In this document: piece after piece, positions 11,165-22,180 of the stretch
How the letters are laid out: each line of letters begins with the position of its first letter
Position numbering within the stretch: position 1 is the first letter of the stretch
Assembly (NCBI GenBank): GCA_963576475.1
Contig: OY754964.1
Span: forward strand, 51,987,892-52,051,891
DNA from: Molanna angustata
Taxonomy: Eukaryota > Arthropoda > Insecta > Trichoptera > Molannidae
Direction of reading: 5' to 3'
DNA: 64,000 bases
Made by a program: the position numbers and the translations under genes
The notes under the pieces: generated by a model
Told to the model about the DNA's origin: nothing
Seen by the model: the letters and a program-made list of their open reading frames with translations, nothing else
Database searches by the model: none

Positions 11165-11275
11165 TGAACGTACAACACTCGTCGTTTGTAGTACAATCAG
11201 CATGACAATGGAATAGCCTAAGACCGGATATTGCGTCGGCTAACTCACTGACGAAGGGATATTTACCCCAAAACT
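11165..11275 (+). pseudogene. LINE C-terminus remnant
   Basis: Frames joined by eye give AERTTL and then VQSA..QWNSLRPDIASANSL, close to the R.TL..VQSARLWNAL..DV ending of the copy at 92-271. Stops and a deletion disrupt it. It is followed at once by an inverted, different LINE remnant. Confidence 0.45.
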
Positions 11276-11339
11276 TCTTCCTCCTGGCCTCCTGCCCAAA
11301 TTATCGTCTGTAAATACTGTTGGGGGTCAGCTCTCCTCG

Positions 11340-11760
11340 TCCTCAGGCTGTACACTCTTCGGTTGTGGACCGCCTCCAATGTAAATTCTTGTCTCATCGA
11401 TTGGGAACTCCTTTGCGCCATCCATATATTTTTTTGTTCTTCCCCTATTCGTTGTTCGGGAGATGTCTACGGCCATAGCCTGGTTCTCAATGTGATCCTC
11501 GGGTCTTCTTTATGTGACCATACCATCTCAATTGTCTTTCTTCTAAATTACTCTGAATGCCTGTCACTACTAAGCTTCCGCGAATATATGATTTTTTTAT
11601 TTTGTCTTCTATAGACTTTCCCGCTGACCATTTTAGCATACGCATCCTTGTGGTTTCCATTTGTCTATCGAAGGTGTTGTACATCGTCTAACATTAAGAG
11701 CCATACAGTAGCGCAGGTCTGACAATTGTCTGATATATGTATTTACCCTTTCAGTTTAAT
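11340..11760 (-). pseudogene. RTE-like LINE, C-terminal fragment
   Basis: Minus-strand frame 11487-11684 reads RQMETTRMRMLKWSAGKSIE, then DKIKKSYIRGSLVV and LEERQLRWYGHIKK. The M.RW..G....D.I.N..IR......L.E.RLRWYGH pattern is characteristic of RTE/BovB-like ORF2 C-termini. Upstream RT domains are absent and the ends are ragged. Confidence 0.7.
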
Positions 11761-11809
11761 TGGCATTTGTGGGTCACCCTAAACATTTATCCCTAAACAT
11801 CTGATATCC

Positions 11810-12030
11810 ATTTTCATTCCTTGTCCTTTCCTGATCTTTTTTTTGCTATAAGATTTTTTTTTTTTTTGTTTTCTTTTTTTTATTCTTATCTTAGTGAAAT
11901 ATATGTTTATTCATTGGTATTTTGCTTACTTTTTTACATGTACATACTCAATTTAGTCATACTTCGTGATTTGGTGCCAAATGGCAATAATTTCGCCAGT
12001 GTGCAATATATATGTTAAAAAGACAAACAA
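11810..12030 (+). mobile_element. Putative LINE 3' UTR
   Basis: T-rich sequence followed by GCCAAATGGCAATAA and CAGTGTGCAATATA. The same arrangement (T-rich tract, a GGCAAT palindrome, then CAGTGTACGAAT) is seen at 21640-21920, which ends in an A-rich AAATACATAAATAAATA tail. It is probably the 3' end of a Jockey-like element. No coding part remains. Confidence 0.4.
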
Positions 12031-12059
12031 ATAAAAATGCATATATTTTTTAATTTTTC

Positions 12060-12125
12060 TCTAACAGGATTTCGTTGTCTTCGTTAATTTTTTCCATGTG
12101 GCCAAAGCATCTCATAAAATAAACA
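12060..12125 (-). pseudogene. Very short LINE remnant
   Basis: The minus strand reads MRCFGHMEKINEDNEIL, matching the RWFGHMERMNEDRL motif of LINE family L. Only about 20 codons remain. Confidence 0.35.
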
Positions 12126-13123
12126 TGAGTCAACAAATCATGGCTGACGCTGGTTACGCCACATTGTGAGATTTTGATGTTAGAAAAGAGCCACAATATT
12201 TCCTAAGATCTGAATATAATATGTCGATAACAGACTTTCGAAATTTTAAGGCATTGTGGAAAATTCAGCACATGGGTAATATGAAGCTGAAATATCCAAA
12301 TACACAATGAAAGGAGTGAATGTAGGTGGGCTGGTTGGTTCAGGTCACAGTGAAGTTCGTCCGCAACAATGTTAATTTGTGACGTTGACCACACTATGTA
12401 TGTACATACACTGCACCAACGTCAATCCCCGCTTTACTAGCGATCAATTCAATTCGCAATTGATCAATTTATCCCCTATTGTCCTGGATGACCTCCCCCC
12501 CCCACATCACCTCGTCATGCACTGCATTCACGCGCCAAACAGGAAACAGGAAAGAAATTCAATTTCACCCAATCAATGACTGATTCCCGCAAATTTCTGC
12601 GATTCAACGGTATTCAGAATGGTTGAATAAAAAAAACGATAATTGGATAGAACAATCGATGTTATAGCAAATCGTTCGATAAGGTCATAGTGTGACAATA
12701 TACCCAAAGAATTTTTTTTTCATTTTACTTAATAAATAATGGAGTGAGTGCAAGATAATGAAAGATCTGCTACAATCAATTTAGTAAAATGCATAAATGT
12801 AAAATCACAAAAACCTATTCATCATTTAAACAAAAAGTTAAGACGTTACTAAATTAAACTTATCACCTAACTATCGAATGTATTATTTTGTATAAGTCTG
12901 TATAAATTTACCAATGTTTTATCCTGTATAAGTCTTTATAACTATATTTCTACAGTTTATTTTTACAATATTATTGCAATAACTAAAACTATAAATGACA
13001 ATTTTGTACTAAGAATATTATATTGTAATTAATAAACTACGATTTTTTTTAGTGTGAAACTCCGCTTTGTAACTTTGTTAGTGTTACTTTATATGAAATT
13101 TATGTTAATAACTATATTTTTAC
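12126..13123. other. AT-rich DNA, no gene seen
   Basis: No coding support. It contains a C9 run near 12490 and repeated TTTTGTATAAGTCT phrases near 12885 and 12920. Confidence 0.45.
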
Positions 13124-13298
13124 TGACAATAACATCTCAATAGAGACGAAGTTGTGATATCATAGAAGAACCAGGAACTCGGGCACCTACAGGGCTTACA
13201 ACCTGTCATCGGCTGGTTTACGTGATCACTTTATGCGCTTGCGCAACGTGGTTCTTGTATGATATCACAACTTCGTCTCTATTGAGATGTTATTGTCA
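13124..13298 (+). mobile_element. Foldback family M element (copy M2)
   Basis: A near-perfect terminal inverted repeat of about 40 bp (TGACAATAACATCTCAATAG... at 13124 and its complement ending at 13298) encloses a core. The core contains GGCACCTACAGGGCTTAC, CATCGGCTGGTTTACGTGAT and ATGCGCTTGCGCAACG. The same core occurs at 27288-27510 and 29612-29750, and inverted at 22040-22130. There is no coding capacity, so it would need a transposase supplied elsewhere. Confidence 0.85.
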
Positions 13299-13328
13299 AT
13301 ATAAAATATCATTTGACTCCCGACAGGT

Positions 13329-14402
13329 AAAAAATCCAATGTTTGCGTATATGCAACTAAAAATCCAATGTTTGCGTATATTCAATTAAAAATCCAATTT
13401 TTGCGTATATGCAATTAAAAATCCAATGTTTGCGTATATGCAATTAAAAATCCAATGTTTGCGTATATGCAATTAAAAATCCAATGTTTGCGTATATGCA
13501 ATTAAAAATCCAATGTTTGCGTATATGCAATTAAAAATCCAATGTTTGCGTATATGCAATTAAAAATCCAATGTTTGCGTATATGCAATAAAAAATCCAA
13601 TGTTTGCGTATATGCAATTAAAAATCCAATGTTTGCGTATATGCAATTAAAAATCCAATGTTTGCGTATATGCAATTAAAAATCCAATGTTTGCGTATAT
13701 GCAATTAAAAATCCAATGTTTGCGTATATGCAATTAAAAATCCAATGTTTGCGTATATGCAATTAAAAATCCAATGTTTGCGTATATGCAATTAAAAATC
13801 CAATGTTTGCGTATATGCAATTAAAAATCCAATGTTTGCGTATATGCAATTAAAAATCCAATGTTTGCGTATATGCAATTAAAAATCCAATGTTTGCGTA
13901 TATGCAATTAAAAATCCAATGTTTGCGTATATGCAATTAAAAATCCAATGTTTGCGTATATGCAATTAAAAATCCAATGTTTGCGTATATGCAATTAAAA
14001 ATCCAATGTTTGCGTATATGCAATTAAAAATCCAATGTTTGCGTATATGCAATTAAAAATCCAATGTTTGCGTATATGCAATTAAAAATCCAATGTTTGC
14101 GTATATGCAATTAAAAATCCAATGTTTGCGTATATGCAATTAAAAATCCAATGTTTGCGTATATGCAATTAAAAATCCAATGTTTGCGTATATGCAATTA
14201 AAAATCCAATGTTTGCGTATATGCAATTAAAAATCCAATGTTTGCGTATATGCAATTAAAAATCCAATGTTTGCGTATATGCAATTGAAAATCCAATGTT
14301 TGCGTATATGCAATTAAAAATCCAATGTTTGCGTATATGCAATTAAAAATCCAATGTTTGCGTATATGCAATTAAAAATCCAATGTTTGCGTATATGCTA
14401 TT
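13329..14402. repeat. 29-bp satellite, 37 copies, derived from the M element flank
   Basis: The unit is AAAAATCCAATGTTTGCGTA plus TATGCAATT (29 bp), with 37 copies in 1074 bp. Only the first three and a few later units vary. The same motif in single copy, as ATATGCGCAAACATTGGATT on the opposite strand, flanks family M at 27235-27254 and 29555-29574. There it is joined to CCTGTCGGGAGTCAAA. The matching junction GACTCCCGACAGG lies at 13315-13327, immediately before unit 1. Confidence 0.95.
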
Positions 14403-14495
14403 AAAAAAATATATTCGGTTTACTGTACTGTTTTTATAAGAATTAATATTTTTAAACAAATAAATCTTATATTGATTGGTTTGCACCAGTTATAA
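14403..14495. other. Short AT-rich linker
   Basis: Nothing recognised between the satellite and the next LINE remnant. Confidence 0.4.
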
Positions 14496-14499
14496 CCCC

Positions 14500-14890
14500 G
14501 TCTCTCCACATATCTCTGTTGTCTGCCAGCCTCTTCATTTACTGGTAGATGCTACAGCGCACATCACATATCACCTGACCTATGCAAATGTATAATTGTC
14601 TCTAAAGTGACCTCTTTAGTTTCTACCCTCCGTCATTTTTTCACAACAAGCACAACCGTATGCCTGATGGGATTGTCTAACCATTTTGATTAGTATTGGA
14701 CATCTCTCTTTAAGAGTTGTCTCGTTTCGAGGACTCTGCTCAATACCACGTCGTTTAGAATTTGGTATGACCAATGGATCCTAGCCATGCGCCTGTAACA
14801 CAACAATTAGAATGTAGCCATATGTCCAAATTCTCTCCGGCTGATTGTCCACGTTTCGATGCTATGCAGCAGCACTTCTTGCCTTTTGAA
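14500..14890 (-). pseudogene. RTE-like LINE, degenerate fragment
   Basis: The minus strand reads HSIETWTIS, then CYRRMARIHWSYQILNDVVL and RVLETRQLLK, with stops and frameshifts between. This matches the ETWTL...W..RRM..I.W....N..VL pattern of insect RTE-type ORF2. Old copy. Confidence 0.55.
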
Positions 14891-15829
14891 AATATAGGTA
14901 AAAGAAAAGTGAATTCCCTCCGGTGATTTGTGCATACAGAAAAAATGATTGAACGAACGAAATGAACGAACGACTGACAAAAAATATATACATGGGTGGA
15001 AGAGATGGATTAAATAGCAAGGGCCGGAGCACCTAAGGCAAGTGAAAGAATATGTGGCTGAAAATTAAAAGGAATTATATGAACGGAAATTATTACCGGC
15101 ATTAAGGTCGCCTATATAAGTAGTAGCTACATGTTAACATACAAAATGTAGAGAACAGCATACCCTTAGTTGGTTATTGACATTAATGGCATTATATTGT
15201 GTGCTTTGTTTTGTAGTACGCTTGCCAGCAAATGGTTATGTTCAAACTACATAAAAGTTTCACTCTTTACATTGAAACAAGGCAGTTTCGTGTTTCAGTG
15301 AAGACAGACTTTAAAATATGGGCTAGTTGTATTGAACAAATACTTAAGATGATGATCTTAGACGTTCAAGTTGTGTAAAATAGTAAAAAAACGAATAAAA
15401 TGCTTTCAACGTTTTTAATCAATGTATTCCGCCCTGATATAGAAGCGGTTGCTTAGAAATCTATCGTACGCTTGCCCTAAATCCAAATCGAAAAATCATA
15501 AATAATTTAAATGCTAATAACATACTTAAAACAAGTTAAATAGAAGAAAACTTCAAAGTTTATTTCACTTTAATAATAAATACTAAACCACCGACGCTTT
15601 TTGCTCAAAGAACATCTACGGATTTAAAATATGAACTGAAATAAAAAACAAATCATTTGGTATAACAAAGTATTCATATCCGAATGCAAATAAAACGTAG
15701 GTACCTACTGTAAATTGTACTGTACATCTTGACATCACCTTTAGATGGTTTTTCCTAAAATTACATAGTTTTCTTGACTTTAGAAATATTATTTTTTTTT
15801 TATATGCATGAAGAATGGTGCATTTAGAA
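14891..15829. other. Intergenic DNA, no gene seen
   Basis: No long conserved frame or recognised repeat. Confidence 0.45.
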
Positions 15830-16365
15830 AAATAATGGCTGACGCCATTAATATCAAGGCCACCGAAACTCGCTGGGTACAATATAATAGTCATCCCAAC
15901 AATAATTTATGCAAGTGAGGCATGGAAAAGGCAGAAAACGCATGAAAGTAAAATTAACGCTGTGGAAATGAGGTCCCTAAGACGAATTTGTGACAAAACA
16001 CTCTACGATAGGATAAAGAATATGGATATAACACGATAATGCAATAATGAAAGAGGTATTTTGAGTAGATTGAAGATAAATATTCTGAGATGGTTCGGAC
16101 ATGTAGAGAGAATGAACGATGAACGCCTGATAAAGAAAGTATACAAGGCTGAAAAGAGTGGAATAAGAAGTAAGGGCCGGCCCAGAAAGAGTTGGCATAT
16201 AATCATATGAATGAGGTTTTGAAAGATGGTAATATACGAAGTCAGAATAATATCAGAGCATGTATGACCCGATGCATAGATGCAATTGAGGTAAAACACG
16301 TGTATTTAATAGAAGATTCTGGCTTTCAGTTCTTTCTGCTTATGGCAAACAGGGAAATATTACGT
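15830..16365 (+). pseudogene. LINE family L, C-terminal part (copy b)
   Basis: Plus-strand fragments read IVIPTIIYASEAWKRQKTHE, then INAVEMRSLRRICDKTLYDR, RWFGHVERMNDERLIKKVYK and RAC.TRCIDA. These align with 39289-39958 along the whole length. Frame breaks lie near 16030-16040 and 16195. The 3' end near 16330-16360 (GGCAAACAGGG) is degraded. Confidence 0.8.
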
Positions 16366-16772
16366 TATTGATAATTAAATATATTATAAACATGTAGGTA
16401 TGATTCTGTAAATTACTAAACAATGTGTAAATAAGAGAGGTACCTAACCTTGGTAATGAGTTGTAAGGTGTAGTGTAGAGTATCAAAAGCTTTAAAACAA
16501 CGAGAGGTTTTTGCAAACTTTGTCTATTTATTGTTGGTGTGATGGTCGCCAACCTCCAACAGCGGCACAAGAAGGAGAGTTTTTAAGCGCGTCTATCAAT
16601 TTCTCAACGGGTGTAAAGTAGAGAATATTATACTAAAAGTTTTGTGAACATGCTTTTGTGTGCAGTGCAGGTATGGCGTATGGTATGTTTGAGGCCATGA
16701 TCGCAAGAGTGGTGTATCCCCAAAAATATTGGAGATAATCAAGGATTTCAATTAGACCCATATTACAAAATC
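16366..16772. other. Intergenic DNA
   Basis: Nothing recognised. Confidence 0.4.
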
Positions 16773-17100
16773 CTACTTTTTTTGGACATGTACATTTAAT
16801 GTTTCTAAAAAGTTATAAATAAATTTGGATAATTTGTATAGCGCCGTTTTTGCGAAATATCTCACCTCAAGCGCGCTGAAAATTGATAACGTTGTATCAT
16901 TTTGGATCTGGTAAGATTTGCGAAAAAGGTGAGTTTTGAGTTTTTTTCTGAACGAAGATATATTTTCGGTTTGTCTGAGGGTGTGTGGGAGCTTATTCCA
17001 TGCATTTGGTCCTGCCACAGCAAATGCACGATCACCGAAATTAGTTGTGTGCACCCTGTTTATTTCATCTAATTTCCCAACCATGGATGAAGAAGGAAAT
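16773..17100 (-). pseudogene. L2/CR1-like LINE, C-terminus
   Basis: The minus-strand frame reads VHTTNFGDRAFAVAGPNAWN, then KLPHTLR and SSFRKKLKTHLFRKSY. The FG.RAF.VAGP..WN.LP...R....FK..LKTHLF ending is diagnostic of CR1/L2-type LINE ORF2. The frame's own 3' part contains GGCGCTATACAAAT (minus strand), which also precedes the tail of the small LINE insert at 34072-34275. The 5' part is missing. Confidence 0.8.
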
Positions 17101-17439
17101 ATAGTGGCATTATATCACACATACAAGCATTGGTTTGAAAAAAATAAGGTTATTTAAAAAATGTATCGATGCCATGTATAAAAATTTATAATAATGTTGC
17201 TTATACAACAATTACTTTGATGATATTACAAAGGCGGAACTGTTTTAAAAAATAAGCACATTTTTGAAAAATACAATATTAAACTTTCGCGCCTATGGCT
17301 TCATTTATGAACTACGATGTTTTATATCTTTAATTAATAAAGCCCAAATTTGTATATAAGTTTGATCGACGAGTGAAGAAAAAAAGGGTGCACTAATTTG
17401 AATAATCATTAAAATTATATTTTTATACCGCCTCCCCAA

Positions 17440-17715
17440 AAGTCTGCACTCCGCGAACTTCAGAAGTCAATTTATATAATTTAAAAGGACCGTTAACACT
17501 GAAACCTCAATCAATGTATGCCATTTTATTGGCTCTATCTTAATAAAGAATTGGTACTCTGCGATTCAGACGATTTCAATGTTAAGCGTCTCTCTGGTGA
17601 TACATTCTTCTGACACAGTTTTTGAATATAATATATAGTGCGGAGCTAAGTTACGCAGAGCTTTGAACATCACCAAGCACACTTTGTGGTCTATTTGCTC
17701 TAATGTGAAAGTTAA
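17440..17715 (-). pseudogene. L2/CR1-like LINE, internal fragment
   Basis: The minus strand reads TLEQIDHKVCLVMFKALRNL followed by APHYI, then a decayed stretch with SSESQSTNSLL. It fits the RI.YKI.LL.FKAL..LAP.YL segment that lies just N-terminal of the fragment at 16773-17100. The two may be one old insertion separated by about 340 bp of unaligned DNA. Confidence 0.6.
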
Positions 17716-17838
17716 TTATTGTGTCATTTTTTCTACGTTCATGAGTTCAAAATATTGAAATATTTTAAATAAATATTTGATAGATAGTTAAGATTTCCGC
17801 TTATAAAAAAATCCAAATAAAATCGATCTTATATTTTC

Positions 17839-18609
17839 ATCCAACTGTAGATTCGTTCAAGGGAATGAAATTCTATTGAAGGAAGTGGCAGTTAAAATCC
17901 AAGATGCGTGTACGAAGGAACATTTTGTATGGCGTAGTGGACTTTTTGCATGCTAAAAACACCAACTTAGAGGCTTCGTAGCATATATGTTTCCATACAT
18001 GGATTTACTCAGAATTTGTTTTTTTTACTCAGAATTTTCGTTTCAGTCAGGGGTTATCAACTTTTGAAATTTTGGTTTATTTATCCATATATCTCAGAAA
18101 CCATAAAAGCTAGAACGCTGAAAATTGGTATAAACATAGAAAAATACAAAATCCCAAATTGGTTTCTTCAAAAAAATTTCAGGGTTTCGAAACACCCCAA
18201 CTAGATAATTTAATTTTCTATAAAAAATATTAACATTGTATTAACACATCTCAATTTTTTTTAACAAATTTTATAAAAATTTATTGAATTTAGTGACGAC
18301 ATTGCTTCATACAATTTGTATGGCAGTCGCCTTCACACAATATCTAAGAAGACTTAATAGTATGATACTTAATCTCCAAACATACATACATACTATCATG
18401 CTTTTTTCATATTCTGGGTAGGATCAAAGGACTGACCTCCATACTATCCTATCTTGACATACATACCTAGGTACGTGTGTTGTATAGAAAACCAAATATC
18501 TTAAAATATTAAATAATTTGTATTTATGGGTTTATAGTTTGGTACTCATTCTTCAACTATACATACTATCGCTATCGACAGTTGGATCTCATGTGTTACA
18601 TGCAACTAG
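17839..18609 (+). mobile_element. Helitron-like family H, nearly full element (copy H2)
   Basis: A subterminal ATCCAACTGTAG at 17839 faces ATCGACAGTTGGAT near 18570-18583. The 3' end has a small hairpin (CATGT-GTT-ACATG) and stops at CTAG (18606-18609) followed by T. Compared with 19601-20618 it lacks the central CA microsatellite. The 3' CTAG with a nearby hairpin, short inverted subterminal repeats and no terminal inverted repeat fit nonautonomous Helitron/Helentron elements. That class is inference from structure. Confidence 0.65.
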
Positions 18610-19394
18610 TTTGAATATTCAACCTACGTTTGGGTTAAAATAATACAAGACAGTAGTATTGTCGTGAACAGTGTAGACGTAACAGCATTAACAGATTGTA
18701 TTTAATTCAGATATCAAAACGTTTCCCGAGTTGAATAGCGCCAATGGGAAATCATTCCATCTCTTGGTAGAAATTATAACAGTACCTATATCTGGTAAAC
18801 TACCTGTGTGTGTATAGAAGATAAAAGATCACCTCTCCACACCTCACATAATCATATTTCAACATAAATAAAGTACTTTTTCAATTTCCCTTGGATATTC
18901 AATTTTCGAAGGTACAATTTAAATATAAAGGCACACACACACCTACATTTCCGCCAAATTCATATTATATTTCTGACATTACATTTACCCCTCGATATAT
19001 GCATATATTTATACCTATACATAATATGTATATTCGCATAAGGCGAATTGAATTAAAATTATTTTACAAAAGGATATGACTTACGTTCGAAGAAAACGAA
19101 TGATGGAAAAAAGGTTAATTATGTATACGAAGATTATTATTTACATAAACTTATTGAATATTCACATACAGTAAATGAAATTGAAATTACTTATTTAAAA
19201 AAATATGCGATATACGAATTTGAAAAAGAAAACTATTTAAAAAAATGTTATACAAAAAAAAAATACACATGAAAATGAAAAAAAAAGTTAATTAAAGGTA
19301 TTCTCGAGAATTAAGTAAAATTAAAGTAACTACATAAAAAAGTATTATATCGTAATAAAAAACACAAATATATAATAATGATTCAACTTAATCG
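18610..19394. other. AT-rich DNA between two inverted H elements
   Basis: No coding support. The 62-codon frame at 18891-19079 has no recognisable features. Confidence 0.4.
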
Positions 19395-19600
19395 AATTGT
19401 TACAAATTCTCAAAAACATACAAAAAATAAATGTATTAAATTTTATTTATATTAACAAAATATGTATTACATTTTTTTATACAGAAAAAAATTTATCACA
19501 TTATTTTTATTTACAATTTTTTTTACATATTTATATATTTACAAAAAATGTATCACATTTTTTTATATTTAGAAAAAAATGTTTTTCATTTTTTATATTA

Positions 19601-20618
19601 CTAGTTGCATGTAACACATGAGATCCAACTGTCGATAGCGATAGTATGTATAGATGAAGAATAAGAATCAAACTATAAACCCATAAATCCAAATTATTGA
19701 AAATTTTAACACATGTTGGTATGTTTGTCAAGATAGGACAGTATGGAGGTCAGTCCTGTTTTCCTACCCGGAATATGAAAACAGCATGATGGTTCTGTAT
19801 GTATGTTTGGAGATTAAGTACCTATCAAACTATTAAGTCTTCTTACATATTGTGTATAGGCGACTGCCCTACAAATTGTATGAAGCAATGTCGTCACTAC
19901 ATTCAATTTTTATAAAAATTGTTAAAAAAAGTTTGAGATGTGCTAATACAATGTTTATATTTTTTATAGAAAATTGAATTATCTAGTTGGGGTGTTTCGG
20001 CTTTTTTCGATATTTTTGAAAAATTTAGAAATATATGCAGTTAAACTCATAAATTTAACATAAAAAAAATATTTTTCTTAATAAAAAATGTTTGAGAAAC
20101 CCTGGAATTTTTTTGAAAAAATAAATTTGAGATCTTATATTTGTCTATATTTGTACCAATTTTCAGCGTTCTAGCTTTTATGGTTTCTGAGATATATGGA
20201 AAAATAAAGTAAAAATTCAAAAGTTGATTACCCCTGACTGAAACAAAAATTCAAAATTCTGAGTATAAAAGTTTTGTATGCCTATAACTGTTTATATATT
20301 CTGAAATTTTGGGCTCTGTAAATTGAGCGGATCAAAAGTTATAAGGGGGGGACGGACACACACACAGACACACACACAGACACACACACACACACAGACA
20401 CACACACAGACACACGAAATGTTCTACTCCGAATTCTGAGTAAATCCGTGTATGGAACATATATGCTGCGAAGCCTCTAAGTTGGTGTTTTTTGACTTCA
20501 AAGTTGCAAAAGCCGTGAAAAAAGTAGACCTCTCCATACAATTCTCGCGTATTCTGGCTTGATACATTGTCGATATGTTAAGAGAACAAAGTTCTCCTGA
20601 ACAAATCGACAGTTGGAA
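19601..20618 (-). mobile_element. Helitron-like family H, full-length copy H3
   Basis: In minus orientation the element starts near TCCAACTGTCGAT (20605-20617). It runs through ATAACTTTTGATCCGCTC, AAACCATAAAAGCTAGAACG and TAGTGACGACATTGCTTCAT. It ends with ATCGACAGTTGGATCTC, a CATGTGTTACATG hairpin and CTAG (19601-19604), followed by T. A CA/CACAGA microsatellite (20354-20414) lies near the 5' third. No coding frame. Copies at 17839, 46345 and 54130 share the order. Confidence 0.7.
20354..20414. repeat. (CA)n/(CACAGA)n microsatellite
   Basis: ACACACAGAC repeats lie inside the Helitron-like element. At the same relative position copy H6 has a (CA)n tract at 46979-47000. Confidence 0.9.
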
Positions 20619-20815
20619 CAAAAAAATTATAACATATTTATATATTTACAAAAAATGCATTACATTTTTTATATTTACAAAAAGTATTACCTTTTTTAAA
20701 TTTTCCAAAAAATGTATTATTTTTTATACTAACAAAAATGTTTAGATTTTTTTTATATTTACAAAACATGTAGGTACTTATTACATTTTTTTATATTTAC
20801 AAAAATGCAATACTC

Positions 20816-21639
20816 CAAAATGCCAAAAAAGTTTTCTGGTGGAAAAGTAAACATAGTGCTGATTAAATAGAAAATGAATCAGTAAGTATAAACGAAATTA
20901 TTTCTGAAAATAAGACATGGGACAAAAAAATAGATTGTAATATACCTACCACATATGTATATACATAGGTATGAGAGTTGTGATGTAGAAACAGTCCTTC
21001 AGAGAAGATGATTAAATAAAAGGTTCCGGCGCAAGATGCGGTCTGATCTCTTAAAACCAACGGCATCACGGGATAGTTCCATGGCTCAGCTAGGGTTGAG
21101 GGATCCATTTGGAAGTGGCTGGATTATACAAAGCTCCCTATAATGTAGCTTTAAGCTCACCGCCGCTACCTGTTGGATGGCGACGTACACCTTCGCGGAC
21201 AAAAGCTTCCATCCAAACCAAATATATATGTATACCACACCTTATAGTTTATACCCTCACTCATCTTCTTTAATCTTATTATTTCCTGATACACGGAGAA
21301 AAAAATAACTTTATTATATAGGTGAATGAATGGAAAGACGAAGTTGACGATGAAAAGTATATATCTGGTAAGAAAGCCAAGCCACAAAAGAGAAGATATG
21401 ATTATTTAACTGTCAGCATAAAAGAGTTATGGTAATAAAGAATGGACAATCATTCTTACCTCAGGTGAACGATGAACATTGTCTTAGATAAAATTAAAAA
21501 TATTAATCACGTCATGTACAAAAAATCCATATTTTTATGGTTAAGAAACATTCGATTGTTAGCTCTTACATTTTATATTACGAGTACAAATAAAATATTC
21601 AAAAAAAGCTTAAGCAAAAATATCTACCTGATGATTATG
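20816..21639. other. Intergenic DNA, no gene seen
   Basis: A GC-richer patch at 21020-21200 (GGCATCACGGG, CACCGCCGCTACCTG) has no conserved frame that I recognise. Confidence 0.4.
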
Positions 21640-21920
21640 TACCTGATTTCTTCTTCCTCTCCTTATCCTGTTTTTTTTCTAATATTGCTATGAAGTGTTC
21701 TTATATTTATCTCTTTTTGTCTCTTTTTTATCTTCTGTTTTTTTTATTATAAGTTTTTTTTGTTGTGTCAATACTTATTGCCATAGAACACGTTGTATTG
21801 TATAGGTATATTTATTTACATTAACTATGTCCAGTTGGAAGAAATTGCCGTTTGGCAATATACCCATCAGTGTACGAATTACACGTAAAGGAAGTTACAA
21901 ATAAATACATAAATAAATAC
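21640..21920 (+). mobile_element. Putative Jockey-like LINE 3' UTR with A-rich tail
   Basis: TATTGCTATGAAGTGTTCTT resembles the 3' UTR of the copy at 92-475 (TATTGCTATGTGAGGTGTTA). Then come T-rich DNA and GTTGGAAGAAATTGCCGTTT followed by GGCAATATA, and an AAATAAATACATAAATAAAT tail at 21899-21920. No ORF2 sequence remains. Confidence 0.5.
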
Positions 21921-22013
21921 TTTCAAAACATTATAAATGAAAATCGAATATTCGTTTTTAATTGCATTCGTTTGCATTCGTTTGCATTCGTTTTTAATCG
22001 TTTTTAATTGCAC

Positions 22014-22180
22014 CAATTTTGTTTGCAACGCAAACAAAATTGGTGAACGTTGCACAAGCGCATAAAGTGATCACGTAAACCAGCCGATGACAGATCGTAA
22101 GCCCCGTAGGTGCCTAGAGTTCGTGGTTCTTCTACAATATCCCAGCTTCGTCTCTATTGAGATGTTGAAAAAATGTTTGT
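22014..22180 (-). mobile_element. Foldback family M element (copy M3)
   Basis: It holds GGTGAACGTTGCACAAGCGC, AAGTGATCACGTAAACCAGC, CGATGACAG.TCGTAAGCCC, GTAGGTGCCT and CTTCGTCTCTATTGAGATGT, the reverse of copy M5. A local palindrome (CAATTTTGTTTGC and its complement, 22014-22042) sits at its edge. Confidence 0.75.

Larger units (their letters stand above)
19395..20815. repeat. AT-rich minisatellite interrupted by a Helitron-like element
   Basis: Units like TTTATATTTACAAAAAATGT followed by ATTACATTTTT recur with a period of about 30-45 bp at 19420-19600 and again at 20635-20815. The two blocks look like one array split by the H element at 19601-20618. Units are degenerate. Confidence 0.65.

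Noticed and set aside
13329..14402. CRISPR array (29-bp repeats)
   Set aside because: Repeats are contiguous without spacers, in a eukaryotic context with no cas genes; this is a satellite.
20332..20541. 69-codon cysteine/valine/leucine repeat frame
   Set aside because: Translation of a CACAGA/CA microsatellite inside a Helitron-like element.
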